Below the pieces are notes generated by a model, which worked only from the letters and a program-made list of their open reading frames with translations, made no database searches and had not been told where the DNA came from. A DNA stretch of 5,689 nucleotides from DATEPR01 sp036503065 (GTDB lineage: Bacteria; Actinomycetota; Actinomycetes; Mycobacteriales; Pseudonocardiaceae). The first letter of the stretch is position 1. Each line of letters begins with the position of its first letter. A program made the translations under genes and the position numbers. Shown piece by piece: positions 5,638-5,689 of this stretch. The stretch is taken from positions 1-5,689 of the forward strand of contig DASXXM010000320.1 in assembly GCA_036503065.1 (NCBI GenBank), written 5' to 3'.

Positions 5638-5689
5638 TCAACACCCTTTCCATCAACACGAGATGCGCCGCGATGTCGTCGTCGGCGAA
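5618..5689 (-). CDS. DUF742 (CvnC-like) conservon protein, last 23 codons
   Basis: A minus-strand frame open from the window edge to TGA 5620-5618 ends ...DIAAHLVLMERVLSGLRRL. Termination in an LMERVLxGLRxL helix directly before a CvnD gene is typical of DUF742 proteins, the third member of conservons. The 20-nt overlap with the GTPase gene implies translational coupling. Only the C-terminus is visible, so the call depends on context and the end motif. Confidence 0.75.
   Translation of the reverse strand, partial: FADDDIAAHLVLMERVLSGLRRL

Overview
The window is very GC-rich, uses GTG starts freely, packs genes tightly and carries a conservon GTPase. All of this points to a filamentous actinobacterium, plausibly Pseudonocardiales (Saccharothrix/Lentzea/Amycolatopsis-like). 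The order is my inference; no marker gene here fixes it.

Layout from left to right. (1) Positions 1-628, minus strand: a partial DUF6167-type gene and the upstream DUF948-type membrane gene, coupled by a one-base TGATG overlap. In actinobacteria this pair commonly lies between rarA and alaS, so alaS probably lies just beyond position 1. (2) Positions 629-823: a spacer between divergent genes that holds a perfect 8-bp hairpin. (3) Positions 824-1950, plus strand: a two-gene toxin-immunity module, a DddA/SCP1.201-like cytidine deaminase toxin followed by its Imm1-family immunity protein, joined by an ATGA overlap. It is the only plus-strand cargo and has clearly more A/T-ending codons than rarA. 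It looks like an insertion between rarA and the DUF948 gene. (4) Positions 1943-3286, minus: rarA, an AAA+ replication-fork recombination factor, converging on the immunity gene with an 8-bp overlap. (5) Positions 3318-4412, minus: a class V PLP-dependent aminotransferase of the alanine-glyoxylate type, with a leaderless-style promoter inside a palindrome. (6) Positions 4486-4890, minus: an orphan N-terminal piece of an IS5-type transposase (DUF4096), lacking the catalytic domain but with a good ribosome binding site and a promoter whose -10 box sits inside an 11-bp inverted repeat. (7) Positions 4993-5689, minus: the end of a conservon, namely a CvnD-like small GTPase overlapping by 20 nt the last codons of a CvnC-like DUF742 gene.

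Functionally these are three unrelated units: the core replication/repair neighbourhood (rarA, DUF948, DUF6167), a conservon signalling cluster, and a polymorphic-toxin pair. The toxin pair is the notable content: a compact predicted double-stranded-DNA cytidine deaminase of about 247 residues, translationally coupled to its antidote and placed inside a housekeeping locus. Nothing in the window shows how the toxin would be delivered. No tRNA, rRNA or CRISPR array was seen.
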